DNA from: Phocoena phocoena
Taxonomy: Eukaryota; Chordata; Mammalia; Artiodactyla; Phocoenidae
DNA length: 64,000 nucleotides
Assembly: GCF_963924675.1 (NCBI RefSeq)
Contig: NC_089239.1
Location: 33,317,818-33,381,817 of the forward strand
Direction of reading: 5' to 3'
Shown: one piece after another, positions 1 to 12,470 of the stretch
How positions within the stretch are numbered: position 1 is the first letter of the stretch
How the letters are laid out: the number at the start of each line of letters is the position of its first letter
The notes under the pieces: model-generated
The model's database searches: none
Told to the model about the DNA's origin: nothing
Seen by the model: the letters and a program-made list of their open reading frames with translations, nothing else
Position numbers and translations under genes: made by a program

Positions 1-339
1 GTGATCAGCAACATGCACTGAACTGCAGAAAATGATTAGTATAACATTAAATTTACCAACAAAGTACTGACTTTTAAAATGGCACTCAATACTAATTTGG
101 TTCTGTAATATTTAAGGAAATATCCATTTACCCTTTAGAAACAACAAAAATATATTATATGTACCATTATTTCATTCATCTTAATAAGGTTTATTTTATT
201 ACCAAGCCAATATATTATGAGACTTTGCTATATTTAATGAATCTACTCCCATATTCTCCATTTCTTCTACAGTGTACTAATACTGTAGCAACGCTTCCTT
301 TAAAACACCTGATTTGCAGAGCAATGAAAGGAAATGTCT

Positions 340-490
340 GTACTGATTACATAGACTTCAAAGCCAGAAGGAACTGAGTTCAAATCTCAGCTTTGAAAGG
401 TGTTTATTTCTATTACTTTGGCAAATTACTCAATCTTCCTGAAACTTAATTTTTCTGCCCATGATATTGGTAAAATAATACCTCTGCCAA
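340..490 (+). repeat. MIR SINE remnant
   Basis: Recognised by the order of MIR landmarks: a GTTCAAATC core (tRNA-like box), then a stretch resembling 'cttcctgaaactt', then 'ggtaaaataatacctctgcc', which is the usual 'tgtaaaatgggaataatacctacc' of MIR. It is strongly diverged and has no visible ends. It explains the short open frame at 159-377, which I do not treat as a gene. Confidence 0.55.
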
Positions 491-2185
491 TGGACTTGAG
501 GTAAATTTAATAATTTACTTTAAAAGTCAGTAATAATAAGTGATATCTACTCAACTTTGTTTACATCATTGCTAAATACAGTAACAATCCTATTGATACT
601 ACAAATGTAATGTTCCTACGAGGATTGACTTCTTAGGATTTCTATGTCACATAATGTCAAGTAGTTTCCACTTCCCACTGAAGTAGTAAGCAAAAACACA
701 AATAATAGTTTATACCTGAGATTAAGCAATACTTTGTAGCTTGACAATTGTTTCCTTATTTTCTCCTGTAACATCTTGCTAACAGTTCAATAACAAATAA
801 GTTATGGTGGGATGTATTCACTAGATATTTACCAATAAATAAAATTGCTTTGCTAAGTTTAAAAAATAAGCATATATATAGTATCATATAAATAATAATG
901 TTTTTTTTTAACTCATGATCTTATTAATAGTCTTATGAACATCAAAGCTCTTGTATCAGTTCTGGTATTCTAGGAAAGTTAGCAAGTTTCTCTTATAAAG
1001 TATTATTGAATTTGTTCCTTAAAATACGCCTAACTTTACTTCCCAACGAGAACATATAAATGACAGAAGTTGTGTGATCTGCTTACCTCTTATGTAGCAA
1101 ATGACTAATTTCACTCCTTAAGTAGCACTTCCAGTAACAAGGAAAGCAAGTTATGCTATTTCTTCCTGGTAAAATTCTCTAGATCAACTTTCTTTTAAAA
1201 AAATCATTTCTTCATGAATGAAGAAAATTATTCATTTGCTATATATTGCCTTTAAGACAATTATGTTAAATATGAAATTTCTGCAGTGTTAGTATTGTTT
1301 CTTGGAGCCCTCTTTTTCTTAGTTCTCTTTCAAACAGACCTTACAGTTCAGAAACATTTAACATTAAAAAACTGGATGTGTGAAAATTCAAACTTATGAA
1401 GTAATAAATTAGTGGTAGAATATCTGTATTGTAAAATTATTTTGTAAAATTATTGTTTTAAGTAGGAAGTTCATTTCTTTCAAAACTGAATTTAAAATAT
1501 CAAATTATGTAAATAAAAACATAATTCATACAAAGCGTTAAGTACTGCAACAATTTGTGTAGTTTTGCATATTTAAAGGCAAAAATAAAGAAATAAAAAT
1601 GAACTCAGATGTATACATAGTTGATTATAGATGAAAGGAAAAAAAGTAATGACAAATACACAAGGCACTGCAGGCCAAGTGAGCCATATTAGAATCTTAC
1701 CCCAAATCTACATTCAAAGAAAAATGTCACTAAAGCAAACCAATAACTCCATATATTGAGATAGCAAAACTTTAGCTGGAAATCAACAATCAACCCAGAT
1801 TTGTGTTATTAATAATATATTATTTTGAATTCAAATAATTCAAAAATAATTTGTTGAATACATGTATACTCATTTTACATAAATTTTATTTTCATGTTGA
1901 AAGGATTAATTAGTGGAATTCTACTAGATTCAAGGCAGTCAGCCAAACAGTACCTACTGAATATCGGATTCCATAACTTTCACAAACACTCTTATAAATC
2001 ATATTTTGTGATAACTCATATTTAAAAACAAAATAGTACCCTCCGAGAACCTTGATTAGGAATACTTGGTGTCTCTCCCACACTTCCTGAAGAATTAATG
2101 TCCCTCCAGAAGAGAACAAACCTACCCCTATGTTTTTAAAAATAGAATACGTCTCTAAACTCCATAATAATTATAGCATAGTAAT
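491..2185. other. AT-rich DNA, no recognised feature
   Basis: About 1.7 kb of AT-rich sequence without a recognisable gene, young repeat or CpG cluster. A 69-codon minus-strand open frame at 1910-2119 has no splice context or recognisable motif. Confidence 0.5.
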
Positions 2186-2189
2186 ACTA

Positions 2190-2400
2190 ATGACAAGCAC
2201 AACAACTTATATTTAGTGAGTCTTTTCTACTTGCCAGGTATTTTATATGGGATATCTCATATTAATCCTCACAGTAACTCTGCGATTAGCTACTATTATT
2301 CCCCACTGGTCAGTGAGAAGTCTGAGGCACAGGAGGGCCAAGCAACTTGACCAGGGTCATACTAAGAAGTAGCAGAGTCAAAATTTAAAATGCCTCAAGT
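2190..2400 (-). repeat. MIR SINE, antisense
   Basis: Read on the plus strand this shows the reverse-complement MIR signature: 'ttgccaggtattttatatgg', 'taatcctcacagtaactctg', 'tctgaggcac' and 'agtagcagagtc' in the expected order. It is an old diverged copy without target duplications. Confidence 0.75.
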
Positions 2401-2615
2401 TGAGCAGCAATAACGTGTTGACCAAGATAAACGTACACCACCTCATACATTTCATAAGCCTGGTTTTCATTTCACGTGGGCCATGAGGGCAAAAAGACCA
2501 TGTCTTATCTTTGATGGCAAGCACTCTATCAGCATAGGAAGTAAAGTCTTTGGTGAATATCTTCGGAGCTATTCAAGATAAAAAGTAGCTGGTTCACAAA
2601 ATGTCATAGTTTGCC

Positions 2616-2676
2616 ACACTCCTTCTCTTACTCCATCCAGTATCTTCCAGACACTTCCTTCTCTCACTCCATCCAG
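2616..2676. repeat. Short imperfect tandem duplication
   Basis: Two copies of a C/T-rich 24-25 base unit ending 'actccatccag' lie at about 2617-2640 and 2652-2676, separated by 'tatcttccaga'. They differ at only a few bases, so the duplication is more recent than the surrounding MIRs. No coding or regulatory role is evident. Confidence 0.7.
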
Positions 2677-2740
2677 GGAGGGATCAAACTCCTCTGAAGA
2701 AGTGAAGAAACTGGCTCAGCCCACTCCAGATCAAATGAAG

Positions 2741-3282
2741 CTAATTTATTTATTTTAAATTTTTATTGGAGTACAGTGGCTTTACACTACTGTGTCAGTT
2801 TCTGCTGTCCAGCAAAGTGAATCAGTTATACGTATACATATATTCCCTCTTTTTTGGATTTCCTTCCCATTTAGGTCACTACAGGGCACTGGGTAGAGTT
2901 CCCTGTGCTATACAGTAGGTTCTCATTAGTTATCTATTTTGTACACAGTAGTGTATATATATCAATCCCAATCACCCAATTCATCCCACCCCAGTCTCCC
3001 CTTGGTATCCATAAGTTTGGTCTCTATATGTCCCTTTTCTGCTTTGCAAATAAGTTCATCAGTAACATTTTTCTAGATTTCCACATATAAGCGATATTAT
3101 ACAATACTTGTTTTTCTCTTTCTGACTTACTTCACTCTGTATGACAGTCTCTAGGTCTATCCATGTCTCTGCAAATGGCACTATTTTGTTCCTTTTTATG
3201 GCTGAGTAATATTCCATTCTATATATGTGCCACATCTTCTTTATTGATCCTTCTGTTGATGGACATTTAGGTTGCTAATTTA
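2741..3282 (-). mobile_element. 5'-truncated LINE-1 3' end
   Basis: The plus strand carries the reverse complement of an L1 tail: 'tttttattggagtacagtgg', 'aaagtgaatcagttatacgt', 'gttccctgtgctatacagta', then the end of ORF2 ('tggctgagtaatattccatt', 'cttctgttgatggaca'). The A-rich end is near 2741 and the break is near 3273. The 9-base direct repeat 'gctaattta' at 2740-2748 and 3274-3282 is a plausible target duplication. It is more diverged than the L1 at 29.2 kb and has no intact ORF. Confidence 0.85.
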
Positions 3283-4076
3283 AACTGCAATACTTAGTTG
3301 ATGATTTAAAATGAAAGATAATCTCAGATAGCAGAAAAGCCCACTGAGGTCAATGTATTCATACAATTACTTATGAAATTTAATAATATTTATTTGTTTA
3401 CATTAAGTGCTATACTTTAAGGTAGCTTAAATTAAAAATAATGGAGACAACTAAGTTTGGGAAACTGCTGAAATGAACACTGAGATGAAACTAAATATAT
3501 ATTCTGAAATAATATGTATATGTTTCCCAGATAAGCCACAGCGCTGGCTTCATTTATTTTAGCAACTCTATATAAAAGAAAACTGAACCTCCTATGCAAA
3601 TAATCTAATAAATAAAATATATTATTGAATTCCTAAAAAAATATACTGAATTCCTAGGAGAAATATACCTACTCTTGATATTATGGCCATTCAAGAATTT
3701 CTCACAAGTTTGTCAATAAAGAATTGCATTGTAAAATAAGTAGCTCTAAATTTCAGTTTGGTTATATTTAAAACTGGGATTAAAAACTCCATCTCACAGG
3801 TTTCTTTAGAGGATTCAACACAGTGAGGCATGTAAAGTACTAAGCATAAGACTTGGTTCATAGTAAGAGCCCAAGAAAAAGTAGTTAAAAGATCATAAAT
3901 CAAAATAAGCACTCCAGCATTCTCAACTGTTTTTATATTATATTGTTATTTAAACTGACAGTAAAATTCAGCAAAAGATTTTCTTCTATGAATCAATATT
4001 GATTGAACTTAAGTACCTAGAGACCACTGGCTTAGCACTTTCCAGTCCAAAGGTTGAATGCAATAAAGGAATGTAC
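3283..4076. other. AT-rich DNA with a faint MIR
   Basis: Mostly unremarkable AT-rich DNA. A weak plus-strand MIR-like stretch lies at about 3750-3890 ('ccatctcacaggtttcttta' followed by a 'ggttcatagtaagagc' tail). Nothing else is recognised. Confidence 0.4.
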
Positions 4077-4212
4077 CTATAAAGGTAGTCCTCCTTAAGA
4101 CCCTTTCTTGATGAATCAATGTGCTGTAATCAGTGCCAAAAACTTCTTTTAGCATTTCCATTGCATATGCTGAAATGTCACATTTCTTTGCTAATTCCAT
4201 CAACATTTTTAC
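4077..4212 (-). CDS. Possible internal coding exon, unidentified gene
   Basis: On the minus strand a T-rich tract ending in AG (4214-4213) is followed by 136 bp open in one frame and then by a GTACAT donor (4076-4071). The exon would start in phase 0 and encode 45 residues plus one base. The peptide is mixed and amphipathic, with the starts 'VKMLMELAKKCDIS' and 'AMEMLKEVFGTDY', then a basic 'ERVLRR' stretch; it looks helical. Immediately upstream in frame is a TAG that forms part of the acceptor, as expected at an intron edge. The frame stays open for about 20 codons past the donor. I do not recognise the protein. The call rests on splice sites and composition only; a chance ORF or a pseudo-exon is possible. 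Confidence 0.33.
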
Positions 4213-4888
4213 CTAAAAAATCAGTATTTCAAAAAAAAGCATTAGATATTACTTTTCCTCGGAAATAATTGTTTATTTTGCTCCTATTCAATGGCAATAT
4301 GGCTCCATTTACCACTTAAGGATTGCCCTTTAGAACTAGTGATATAGTTCTTAAAATTGAATGTGAAGACTATGTTGCTGTGTGCTGCGGGAAGTGAATT
4401 AGAACAGGTTGGGATATGCCTTAAAAGATAGCATCTGTATTTTTCTGTGTGTGTTGTTTACTGCTGATTCTCACTATCAAAGTTACTCTTAGATTTTGTG
4501 TTTCCTTTGCAAAGAAATGAAAAGCCAAATATAAAGAAACAAACAAAAAATAAACCTTGCATATTACTATTTATCATGGAAATAATTGCAATTGTATAAA
4601 TCTTGAAATTTTAATTCTCATTGAATACAAATTTTTCACTTGAATGGACAAGTCTTTGATAGCAGTTATCAGTGGTGAGCTACTATTATATTCCAGTTTT
4701 CTGCAAGGTACACTTTTTTTCTCGTGTCAGGGGTTGTCAAAGCGTTTGGATCTCCCCTGTAATCTCAAATGCCAATGATGAATACAAAAGTACCAAAATT
4801 CTGTCAACAACTATATTATTAGTATAATAACTGTGCAAAGTGCCCAGGTCATTAGAGTTGTCAAGAAGTAGTTAATGAATAAATGTAT

Positions 4889-4991
4889 GAAAGAGGAGAG
4901 AAAGAAAAGAAGGAAAAAAAGAAAGAAGAGAAAGAGAGGGAGGGAGAGAGGGAGGGAGGGAAGGAAGGAAGGAAGGAAGGAAGGAAGGAAG
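4889..4991. repeat. Purine-rich (GGAA)n microsatellite
   Basis: A purine-only tract passes from mixed GA/GAAA to eight uninterrupted GGAA units at about 4959-4990. On the opposite strand it gives spurious Ser/Pro/Leu/Phe-rich open frames in all three frames (4811-5134), which are artefacts of the repeat. GGAA is also the ETS-factor core. Confidence 0.95.
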
Positions 4992-6390
4992 ATTTGAATA
5001 CATACTGTAATATGTGCAAAACAAAAGAAGTGTAAATGACATATTTGATGCCCCAAAGAGATGAGAATACAAGTAGTAAGTTTGTAAGTATGTGTGAAAG
5101 AATAAATAATAAAACAAGGTAAGTCAATCACCAAAAGCTGAAAAGGCTATAAATACTACTGGAGTTCAGAGAAAATAGCCAAGAATGTTGAATATTTCAT
5201 ATATATTTGTTATTTTATTATGGAGTCCCATGATACTATCACATTCTTCACTAATATAATTTACAAAGAATGTCTGATTGTCCAAGCATCAAGTATTTGC
5301 TAAAGGATATCAATGTCCTCTTAAAATATATACAAGCTCCTGGAATTTGGTTAGCAAGTCAGATACTGTACTAAAGACTACAGTTATATCAAGGTGAAGA
5401 CTTCTCTATGATTGAAAATACAGATTTCATTGGAAAGAAGCAGCAGCTGTGTTCCTGAGGTTAGAGCACTTTGTTGCAGAAAGAGTATCAATAGAGTGTT
5501 TATGAAATAACAAGGGAACATCACATCGCAAAGAGCAATGAAAGCATCTTTTAAAAAAAATCTGTATAAAAAACATGCCTAGATGGTCATGGTTCTGGCA
5601 GATCGCTACAGAGGAAATATTAGAAAAAAATCTCATGCTCATACATTTTTCATGAAAAGTTCTATATTATACATCACAGTTGCAAATCTGCCCTCTGAAG
5701 TTTTCAGCTTCTTAATGACACCAGAGATTTAGAGCACAGGGTGGAGTCAGACTGACATGTGACTGATGAGGTGGAAGTGTGAGTCGGAGGGCCATTGAAC
5801 ACAGAGAACTTTCCCAATGTATCATAATTACAGAAACACCTGTGCTTAAGGGTTTGTGCTGATTCAGAGAAAATACATGGAACTTAATGGTCTGCAAGAT
5901 CCTTCATCTCGGACTCATGGCAGTTGAGAGTAAAGGATACAGTTGCATTTAAAAATGATGTTAAGACACTAGTTTTTATCCTTCCAGGAGATGATGCCTC
6001 CATTACCTGAAAATGTTTGTCTCATGTGACAGTGGGAAATTGGATAGTGAAACACCACTGAAGTGTTCTAGGAGCATTTTCTGGAAAATGATGCAGAGAT
6101 GTAAGGTCACAAACTATTGAGCTTTATGGAGCAGTCAAAGCTGAATTATTCTTTTTCTTTATCTTTATAAAGTCCATAATTGATTGAAAAAAATTAATGC
6201 AACTGCATATTCCGTGCAAAATAACATGATTTAAGAATAGAGTCATTTTTTAAGTTGTAATTCTTACTCCAATGTACTCTGTGCTCTTAACAACCTGTTA
6301 AAACTTCTGGGGGAGTGCTTAAGGGAGGAGTGGGGGTGTGAGAGTTATAATAGCTTATAAGTATTTGCCTTTAAAAAAAAAAAGAGTGTA
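4992..6390. other. Unannotated AT-rich DNA
   Basis: No recognised gene or young repeat. Minus-strand open frames at 5427-5642 and 5712-5897 have no coding or splice support that I can see. Confidence 0.45.
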
Positions 6391-6624
6391 GGGCTTCCCT
6401 GGTGGCACAGTGGTTGAGAGTCCGCCTGCCGATGCAGGGGACATGGGTTCGTGCCCCGGTCCGGGAAGATCCCACATGCCGCGGATAGGCTGGGCCCGTG
6501 AGCCATGGCGGCTGGGCCCGTGAGCCATGGCCGCTGAGCCTGCGCATCCAGAGCCTGTGCTCCGCAACGGGAGAGGCCACAGCAGTGAGAGGCCCGCGTA
6601 CCGCAAAAAAAAAAAAAAAAAAAA
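6391..6624 (+). mobile_element. CHR-type tRNA-derived SINE with internal 22-bp duplication
   Basis: This is the short (about 200 bp) form of the cetartiodactyl CHR SINE. Its tRNA-derived head has a Pol III A box (TGGCACAGTGG) and B box (GGGTTCGTGCC), followed by the body and a poly-A tail. Elements of this class are Pol III transcribed and copied by L1 enzymes. This copy differs from the others in carrying a perfect tandem 22-bp duplication (6488-6509 and 6510-6531). The flanks share 'agtgta', a partial target duplication. Antisense open frames at 6345-6735 are shadows of this element. Confidence 0.95.
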
Positions 6625-7599
6625 GTGTAAAAAGAGTTCAAAAAAGTTTAAAATATGTGTAGACTGTGATTTGAGAAGGTAAGAAAAGAACAGTATATGA
6701 CAAAATATGTTCATTAGGAGGAAAACAAAGTTCAATATTTATAAGAAGTAATTAATATTTCTTTAAATAAGTGAAAGCAAAGTAAATTCAGTAGATAATA
6801 ATAAATACAAAATATAAAATAATTCAGTGTATCAGATCAAGGTATTTTTCAGTTACATTATTATGTTCCCCTCTAAATATTTAATCGGTAATGAAAGACA
6901 GTGTTCTTTGGATGAATACTACGTCTGAAATTATTTATAACAAGATTTGCAGCAGTATACCCATATTTTGAGCAATGTCTTTATATGAATTCTTCAACAT
7001 TCATTCTTTTCCTGGAATATTCTAGTGTAAAAACAATGAATAAAAATTGCAAATACAACGCATTTTTATGTCTTTTTATATCATTATAAAAATAGCATGT
7101 TTATTTTTGAAAATCAGTATGATAGAAAGGAAAATGTGAAAAGCAATAAAAATTGCTCAAAACCTCATAAGGCAGGTGTATCTACAATCAATATTGTGGT
7201 ATAAGTGCTTTTAGAAAATTTATCATACAGCATTATTACAATAGAAAAATTTAAATCACACTCTGCTTTATATATTTAGGATCAATGCTCTATGAATCTT
7301 CTTCAAACTTTACGTACTTATTGAATAATGTGTACCACAGAGAGTATTTGAATAAAAGACACAAACTTATTTTTGAATTTAAGTATGAATACTATTATTT
7401 ACATATGAGCAATTAAACAGGAAGACTGCATTTAAATGAGTTACAGCCCATCAGTAGAGAAATAAAGTAATACTATGAACAAAATTAGTAGCCTGAATGC
7501 TCTTTGCAGGAGGCTCAGAGAAGAAACTAAGTGTGTGGAACTCTGACATACGCTCTCAGGTGTTCTCCACACAGATCCAGGAGTGGCAGCTCCACATGC
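6625..7599. other. AT-rich DNA
   Basis: Very AT-rich, with many short homopolymers and no recognised gene, repeat family or CpG cluster. Confidence 0.5.
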
Positions 7600-7865
7600 C
7601 TGTTAAAGCCTTGCACTCCTGGGCTTGAGTTTTGGGGTTCAAATCCTAGCTCTGGTGCTAACCAGATGGAGGTGAGTTTGTGCAGTGAGAGTTTCTTATC
7701 CAAATCTCAACAGTTGTTCAGAATACTGGGATTTCAGTGAACTTACTGACCTAACTTCAGTTTTGTCATCTATAAAATGGAGTTATTGTGGATTACATGA
7801 GTTATCGTTTGTATTGGATTTAGAACACTGATAGGCACATAGTAAGTACTATGCAGACGTTATTT
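7600..7865 (+). repeat. MIR SINE, nearly full length
   Basis: Plus-strand MIR landmarks occur in order: 'gttcaaatcctagctctggt', 'gtcatctataaaatggagtt', 'ggattacatgag' and 'gcacatagtaagta'. It accounts for the open frame at 7531-7740. Confidence 0.75.
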
Positions 7866-8023
7866 TTAAACTGATAGCTTACTTTACTGCTTATTTTATA
7901 CATGAGGGATTTGAGACTTAGGTAGGTTTTTCTATTTGCTCATTATAAAGGTCTATGGCATAAAGTCCATTTTTCTGTCAAATATTTTTCATATACTCAA
8001 GTTTTTATAAAAAAACATATCCT

Positions 8024-8373
8024 GGGCACTTCCCTGGTGGCGCAGTGGTTAAGAATCCTCCTGCCAATGCAGGGAACACGGGTTCGAGCCCTGGTCTGGG
8101 AAGATCCCACATGCTGCGGAGCAACTAAGCCCATGCACCACAACTACTGAGCCTGAGCTCTAGAGCCTGCGAGCCACAACTACTGAGCCCACGCGCCACA
8201 ACTACTGAAGGCCGCACGCCTAGAGCCCATGCTCCGCAACAAGGGAAGTCACCGCGATGAGAAGCCCGCGCACCACAACGAGGAGTAGCCCCCGCTCGCT
8301 GCAACTAGAGAAAGCCCACGCGCAGCAACGGAGACCCAACACAGCCAAAAATAAATAGATTTATTTTAAAAAA
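8024..8373 (+). mobile_element. CHR-type SINE, long form
   Basis: This is the long (about 300+ bp) body with repeated 'caactactgagcc' modules and an AAATAAAT-type tail instead of pure poly-A. A and B boxes are intact. A target duplication of about 14 bases ending 'tatcctg' brackets it (8010-8024 and 8370-8384, one or two mismatches). Confidence 0.95.
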
Positions 8374-8589
8374 CCGTATCCTGCATTTTTCAAGAAACTA
8401 AGCTTTTAATTACATTTTTTCTAGCTCTAGAATCACAATAGCAAAGCCATCCAAATAAATAAATTGTGACTTTCCATGAATTAGGTATGCTTTTTTAGTG
8501 GTAACTTTCTTTCATAAATCATTCACCTACCTTCCCTAACCATGACCCTCATCTCTTGAATGACTGATTGTATGACATGGATTAATTTA

Positions 8590-8722
8590 CTCAACATTGT
8601 AGAGCCACAATTTTTTTCATGTGTAAAGAGTAATAGGGATACTTGTCTTTGAAAGTGACATTAATGATGAAATCGTGTACCAAAATGCCTAGCACATAAT
8701 AGGCTTTCAACAAATGTTAGTT
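8590..8722 (+). repeat. MIR SINE 3' fragment
   Basis: Matches the 3' half of MIR, ending 'tgcctagcacataataggc' then 'caacaaatgttag', the characteristic MIR tail. Confidence 0.7.
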
Positions 8723-11026
8723 CCCTGCTCTTCTGTCGGATGACAACCATCCTCCAGAGACATGAGCCCAGGAAAACTGCATTTTAAATTATTGTAGAAA
8801 GTAGATGAAAGACACATTAAAAGTAAAACCAGCTACAAATAGACAGCTGAATTAAATTCTCTAGTGAAAAAGAAGACAACAAATTTTTATTACGGTCAGA
8901 AACCACGATTTAAAATAAGCCCAGATTCTGTCATACTTAATGATACAGTGTCATCCTTAAAATTAGTAAATAACTTTTAAACACAATTATTTAATAACAT
9001 CCATTCCATATCACAAATACTTCATATGTTTTATACACTGCTAAAATGTTTAACTATGACAATCAAATTCACTTGAATTTTTCAATGTTAGGTTAATAAC
9101 ACAGAACATAGAGGTTGGAAAAACTACCAACCGCTAGAGCTTGTAGAAGACAAGGAACGTCCCAGACGGATACTGGACGGGGTCAGGAGAAACAGACAAG
9201 ACTCTAAAGAGAACCTGAGGGAGAAGGAGAGCCTTCGACTTGTGATACAGAGCTATCCCAGATCGGAGATCTTCAACATCAGATTTAGTTTAGTTGCATC
9301 TAGCACATTGTGAACTCTCAAAACTACTAAAGAAACTTGAAATATTTTTGACCTAACTAATGTGTGTAATCAAATAAAACACCTGTTCCCAAATGTGTCA
9401 ACAGCACCTTTGCTACTAAGAATTATTTATGAGGTCCTTTGTGAATCTTGGTTACAAAATTTAATTTAAAATGGGCACTTCCATCCAAATTTTAGAACAG
9501 TGTTAAAATCTCTTAAAATACAGAACATTAGCCATGTCGCTTTTATTGTAATATTAGGTTATGCATTAACTTGTTTTTTCTGGATCTGGTTTCCATCAAA
9601 TAATGTATTAAATTATATGATAATTTTCTTCTCAAATGACAATCATTATGTAAGAACAAATAGGCCATATTACTAGGAATATTTGGAAAATAGTGGGAAG
9701 TTTTCTACTGCTATGATATCTAGCTGTACTGAACTTTTTAATAATATATCTCTAAATTTAATATTTTATTAAATGAAGAAATTACATTTCGTTATCACAA
9801 ATACAATCTAAAGCACTAGAATTTTAAATTGGTGAACATAAGGCTTGACGTACAGGGAAAAGCCAAAATTTACTGGCTCTATGAATTAGGTACGTCTTAT
9901 ATATAATTTAATTTCCATGTCCTTTAAAACAGTGAACTGTGAGCAACTGTAAATAAAAAGTAACATCTGGACCTATCAGCTGCATTGAGGGAATATTTCT
10001 CTGGACAGATGTCTTAAGATTGCTCCAGCAGTATTTGTTGAAAGCCATTCCTCAACCTTTGTTCTGGGTACAGTTGTGTGCATACATCTATGTGCACAAG
10101 CAAGTGTTCTCACACACGTGCGTGCCTGTGAGTGTTCATGAAAGAGGGACGAGAGAGAAGGGAGCAGGGAGGGAGAACACACTAAAACTCTTCTGGCATT
10201 TTTAAAATTAAGGTTATTGACACATTTGCCAGAAACAAATTAACATTTTTTTCTCAATTGGCCCACTTGACAATGTTACATTTATATGTCAGTTATTATC
10301 ACTTCTAATAATTGATATTTTAAACATCTATAGTAATTTAGCCCTGAAGCATAGTGTTTTAAACTAATTATTTATAGCCAGTATTCCTGGTACCACACAG
10401 ATGTCAGAGATTGTAAATTTTAAAAAATCATGTGATATTCTCTTGGTTCATATATATAGATTTGCTACCATTAAATAAGTTCATGGAGGTAAGAACAGAT
10501 TTTAATTGATGGGTGCTTTATATCTTAATGGTATAATTTACAGTGTTAACAAATGCATACAAGCACATGCTAATTTATATTAATGTAAGTTCTTAAAAAC
10601 TAGGAACTCAGTATCTGTTGTGTGAAAGTTAAATTTATGGGACATTGTGGCAAAGATGCTTATACTTAGATATGAACTCAAAACAAGTTTGTTAATATGA
10701 ATTAAACTAATTGCATAATTTGACATGTAGCAACCTGATGAAATGTAATATTTTTAAACATTAACTCTTAGGTTCTACAGCTGTACAATATGACTATATT
10801 ATACATTCAATTACTAATTTGTCCTGGAGGTTAAAAAATACTGCATGGGCCACAAAACAAGTGAGATATTTGTAGACAAATCTTTTTTTTTTTTTTTCTT
10901 AAGAGTTCATTAACCAAATGGTACTCGGGCTCTGGTGTCTTAATTAGAGCGAATGGAGTTACTCTCTGTGCTGAGAAGACCTAAATGTTTATCTTGGTAC
11001 AGATACAATCAACCCTTTGTTAAAAA
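8723..11026. other. AT-rich DNA, nothing recognised
   Basis: About 2.3 kb of AT-rich sequence. The only contrast is a locally G+C-richer stretch at about 9110-9280 with a few CpGs and no identifiable motif, plus a G/A-rich patch near 10140-10180. Confidence 0.45.
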
Positions 11027-11035
11027 ATCGTTTTT

Positions 11036-11262
11036 CGAATCATTTCATAATCTTCTACCTATTCTATTTAAGTCTCTGACGAAAGTCTGTTTTCTTTTTT
11101 CTGGAGTCTAACAGGTTTACATTTTCCAAATAAGAAAACGATGTACCTAAGCTCCATACATGACATCTCCCATATCATCCATAAAAGTGATATACATCTT
11201 CTTACAGAGATATTCGGCAAACAGTTTCCACAAATCACCTTTATTATGGGGAATAAAACAGA
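11036..11262. repeat. Diverged direct repeat, copy 1, unknown family
   Basis: This segment aligns by eye, in the same orientation, with 12471-12693. Shared blocks include 'catttcataatct', 'ctgacgaaag/ctgataaaag', 'caggttt...ttctccaaataag', 'catgacatctccca', 'acatcttctt' and the 'aaatcacctt/aaattacctt' end. Both copies are open over part of their length on both strands, and copy 1 has lost most of the CpGs kept by copy 2. I cannot place the family. It could be an old transposon fragment present twice or a segmental duplication of unique DNA. Confidence 0.7.
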
Positions 11263-12470
11263 TGTACAACTCCCTCTTTCAGATGTCAGATTTATACAAA
11301 GGAAACAATGTAATCCCAAGCATAATATTAAAAGAGCATTAGTTTTGGTGATGTTTCACTCTGTAGATATGACATCTATTATAAACATATTTTTAAGTCC
11401 TTTAAAAAACTGACTCATCAAAATTAGGAAAGTGTCTTAGCACAGATATATAGGAGAAGTTCCCTACTCAGCTTGTATCACATTTAGGAAGTTACAGTTA
11501 ACATCCCATGAACAACAAAAGAAGGATAAAGAGGGAATTTAATCACTGTCTTGCACTTACGTTTTGTAAACTCTTCCATTGCCTGAGATTACCCAGGACA
11601 TCAATATTATAACAATGGAAACAATCAGCCTGATACTTCTTTTTTACTTCAAGTGAGCACACTATATTTCCTTCTGGAGCCATGTGAGGAACAAGGCTTA
11701 ATTTATGACAAATTCCCCAGCTTCGTTCCTTCAGCTTTCTCTTTTCAAGGTCAATGACCCTTAATCTGAGTATTCTATTTATCTATGTATTTTTACTTCT
11801 ACACAGTGAAGTGATGTACATATGAATGAATGAAGTATGATTAGGTACCAAAAAGGGAATTGTTAAACTAACTCCAAGACATAATTCTCCACATTCCTTG
11901 AAGCCTTCTCATAGGTCAAAATGCAGTTCTTTGCTTTCATGTAATTCACTCTAATTCCTCAGTGGAAGGAAAAAAAGTCTTCAGTGCATTCTCAGATGAA
12001 GCACAATGAGAAGCATAAATACGGGTAACGTGCAGTGGTAGAAGGAAATATATATGTGACTACATAGTTCCAACTGTTCGGCATTTAATTCCATTAATTT
12101 ATCCTCCTATTGCATGTGTCTTGTAACCTATAATGTAAGAATTTGCAACTGGTGAAGCCATGGAGAAAGACAGAAGTTACTAAGAGCATGGTATAAAATA
12201 TCAAAAATAATAGAGAATAGAGTAAAATACAAAGAAAAATTATGATCTCTTTAAATAGAAAGTGACCAGTATCCTCTCGTTTTGTGCATTTCATGAAAAG
12301 ATAAAACTAATATATGCAGTTTGGAAGAGAGAAAAATTACTTACTCCTAGTTATTATGTAACGTGTCTAGACAGGTAGATGTGGATAGGTAAATGATAGA
12401 GGTATATACACACTTATATCATATTCACATATATATGCAGTCAAACTTATTTTAAACTGTTTTTTGGGAT
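11263..12470. other. AT-rich spacer between the duplicated segments
   Basis: No recognised element. The spacer shows no obvious internal copy of the flanking duplicated segments, so the duplication is not a simple tandem array. Confidence 0.4.

Noticed and set aside
4811..5134. Ser/Phe/Leu-rich open frames in three frames
   Set aside because: They come from the GGAA microsatellite read on the other strand.
6391..6470. tRNA gene
   Set aside because: The A and B boxes belong to the tRNA-derived head of a SINE; there is no cloverleaf with an anticodon arm. The same holds for all other SINE heads.
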